Of a stretch of DNA of 15,156 nt, positions 14,968-15,156 are shown piece by piece; positions within the stretch are counted from its first letter, which is position 1; each line of letters starts with the position of its first letter. A program made the position numbers and the translations under genes. The DNA is from RGIG5612 sp017511185 (lineage in GTDB: Bacteria > Bacillota > Clostridia > Lachnospirales > Lachnospiraceae). The stretch spans positions 1 to 15,156 of the forward strand of contig JAFWLF010000102.1 in assembly GCA_017511185.1 (NCBI GenBank), in the 5' to 3' direction. The notes beneath the pieces were generated by a model. The model was given only the letters and a program-made list of their open reading frames with translations. It did not search any database and was not told the origin of the DNA.

Positions 14968-15156
14968 ATATACCTGCTTTCCATCTTCCTGATTTATTTT
15001 ATCTGAATTATACAGAGCTCAATTGAAAAATTAAATTCTAGTTGATAGTTAACATTGCCAGAAGTTAGTCTTACAAACGGTTAACCGGAAGTCAGTCTTG
15101 CAGGAGACTGACTTCCTTCTTTATACTCTGCCATGTGGTGCTCCGGAGACGGCTTA
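14968..15156. other. Upstream region without a convincing gene
   Basis: This stretch precedes the DUF4143 ATPase gene. A minus-strand TATAAT at 15007-15012 could serve as its -10, but no good -35 is present. Farther right lie a palindrome CGGTTAACCG (15078-15087) and the inverted repeat at 15087-15116. A short minus-strand frame (from the edge to a TAA at about 15083, ending ...SPARLTSG) is open but too short to call; it could be the tail of a gene outside the window. Confidence 0.4.
15087..15116. repeat. Perfect 11-bp inverted repeat (hairpin)
   Basis: GGAAGTCAGTC at 15087-15097 and GACTGACTTCC at 15106-15116 pair perfectly around an 8-nt loop. On the plus strand it is followed by TTCTTTATACT, a modest T-rich run, so it could act as a plus-strand terminator, but no plus-strand gene leads into it. 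GAAGTTAGTCTTACA at 15061-15075 is a near copy (13 of 15) of 15089-15103, so the left arm is also duplicated. Confidence 0.75.

Noticed and set aside
15083..15156. Minus-strand partial coding sequence at the right edge
   Set aside because: Only about 24 codons are open before a TAA and no motif is recognisable; too little to support a gene call.

Overview
The window looks like Clostridia, most likely a gut-type member of the Lachnospiraceae or Eubacteriales. The grounds are strong AGGAGG-type ribosome binding sites, ECF-type vitamin transport genes, a choline-binding (CW_binding) surface protein, a DUF4143 ATPase and moderate GC. Every convincing gene lies on the minus strand, so transcription runs from high to low coordinates. 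This assignment comes from gene style only; no marker gene is present.

Right edge to left: 14968-15156 has no convincing gene but carries a perfect inverted repeat. 13639-14967 is a stand-alone AAA/DUF4143 ATPase. A sigma-70-type promoter (13552-13579) then drives a leader with a cobalamin riboswitch (13303-13500) and an intrinsic terminator (13228-13275). Behind it is a tightly packed operon whose genes mostly overlap by 4-28 bp: a DUF4430 lipoprotein (12249-13190), an ECF T component (11331-12224), a fused ECF A-A' double ATPase (9697-11358), an ECF S component (8786-9712), a MacB/LolD-type ATPase (8070-8789), a secreted membrane-anchored COG1361-like protein (6196-8076), a MacB/FtsX-type permease (4938-6206) and a 1477-residue surface protein (488-4921). 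A relic of a second surface-protein gene (268-480) and the first 83 codons of another secreted protein with a TTG start (1-251) follow.

Working model (inference): this is a vitamin B12-repressed corrinoid capture and uptake locus. The ECF T, A-A' and S proteins form a complete dedicated importer. The lipoprotein carries DUF4430, the domain Pfam/InterPro calls transcobalamin-like C-terminal. The large surface protein carries an alpha/alpha-toroid region (about residues 683-985), the fold of the N-terminal half of animal transcobalamin. The two halves of an animal cobalamin carrier thus appear on separate polypeptides, one lipid-anchored and one bound to the wall by choline-binding repeats. A MacB-like ABC module with an extracellular partner sits between them and has no obvious role in B12 uptake.

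Other points of interest are a 68-bp direct repeat exactly 700 bp apart that brackets the wall-binding module in a compatible reading frame, and a 21-bp tandem duplication that repeats the last codons and stop of the lipoprotein gene.
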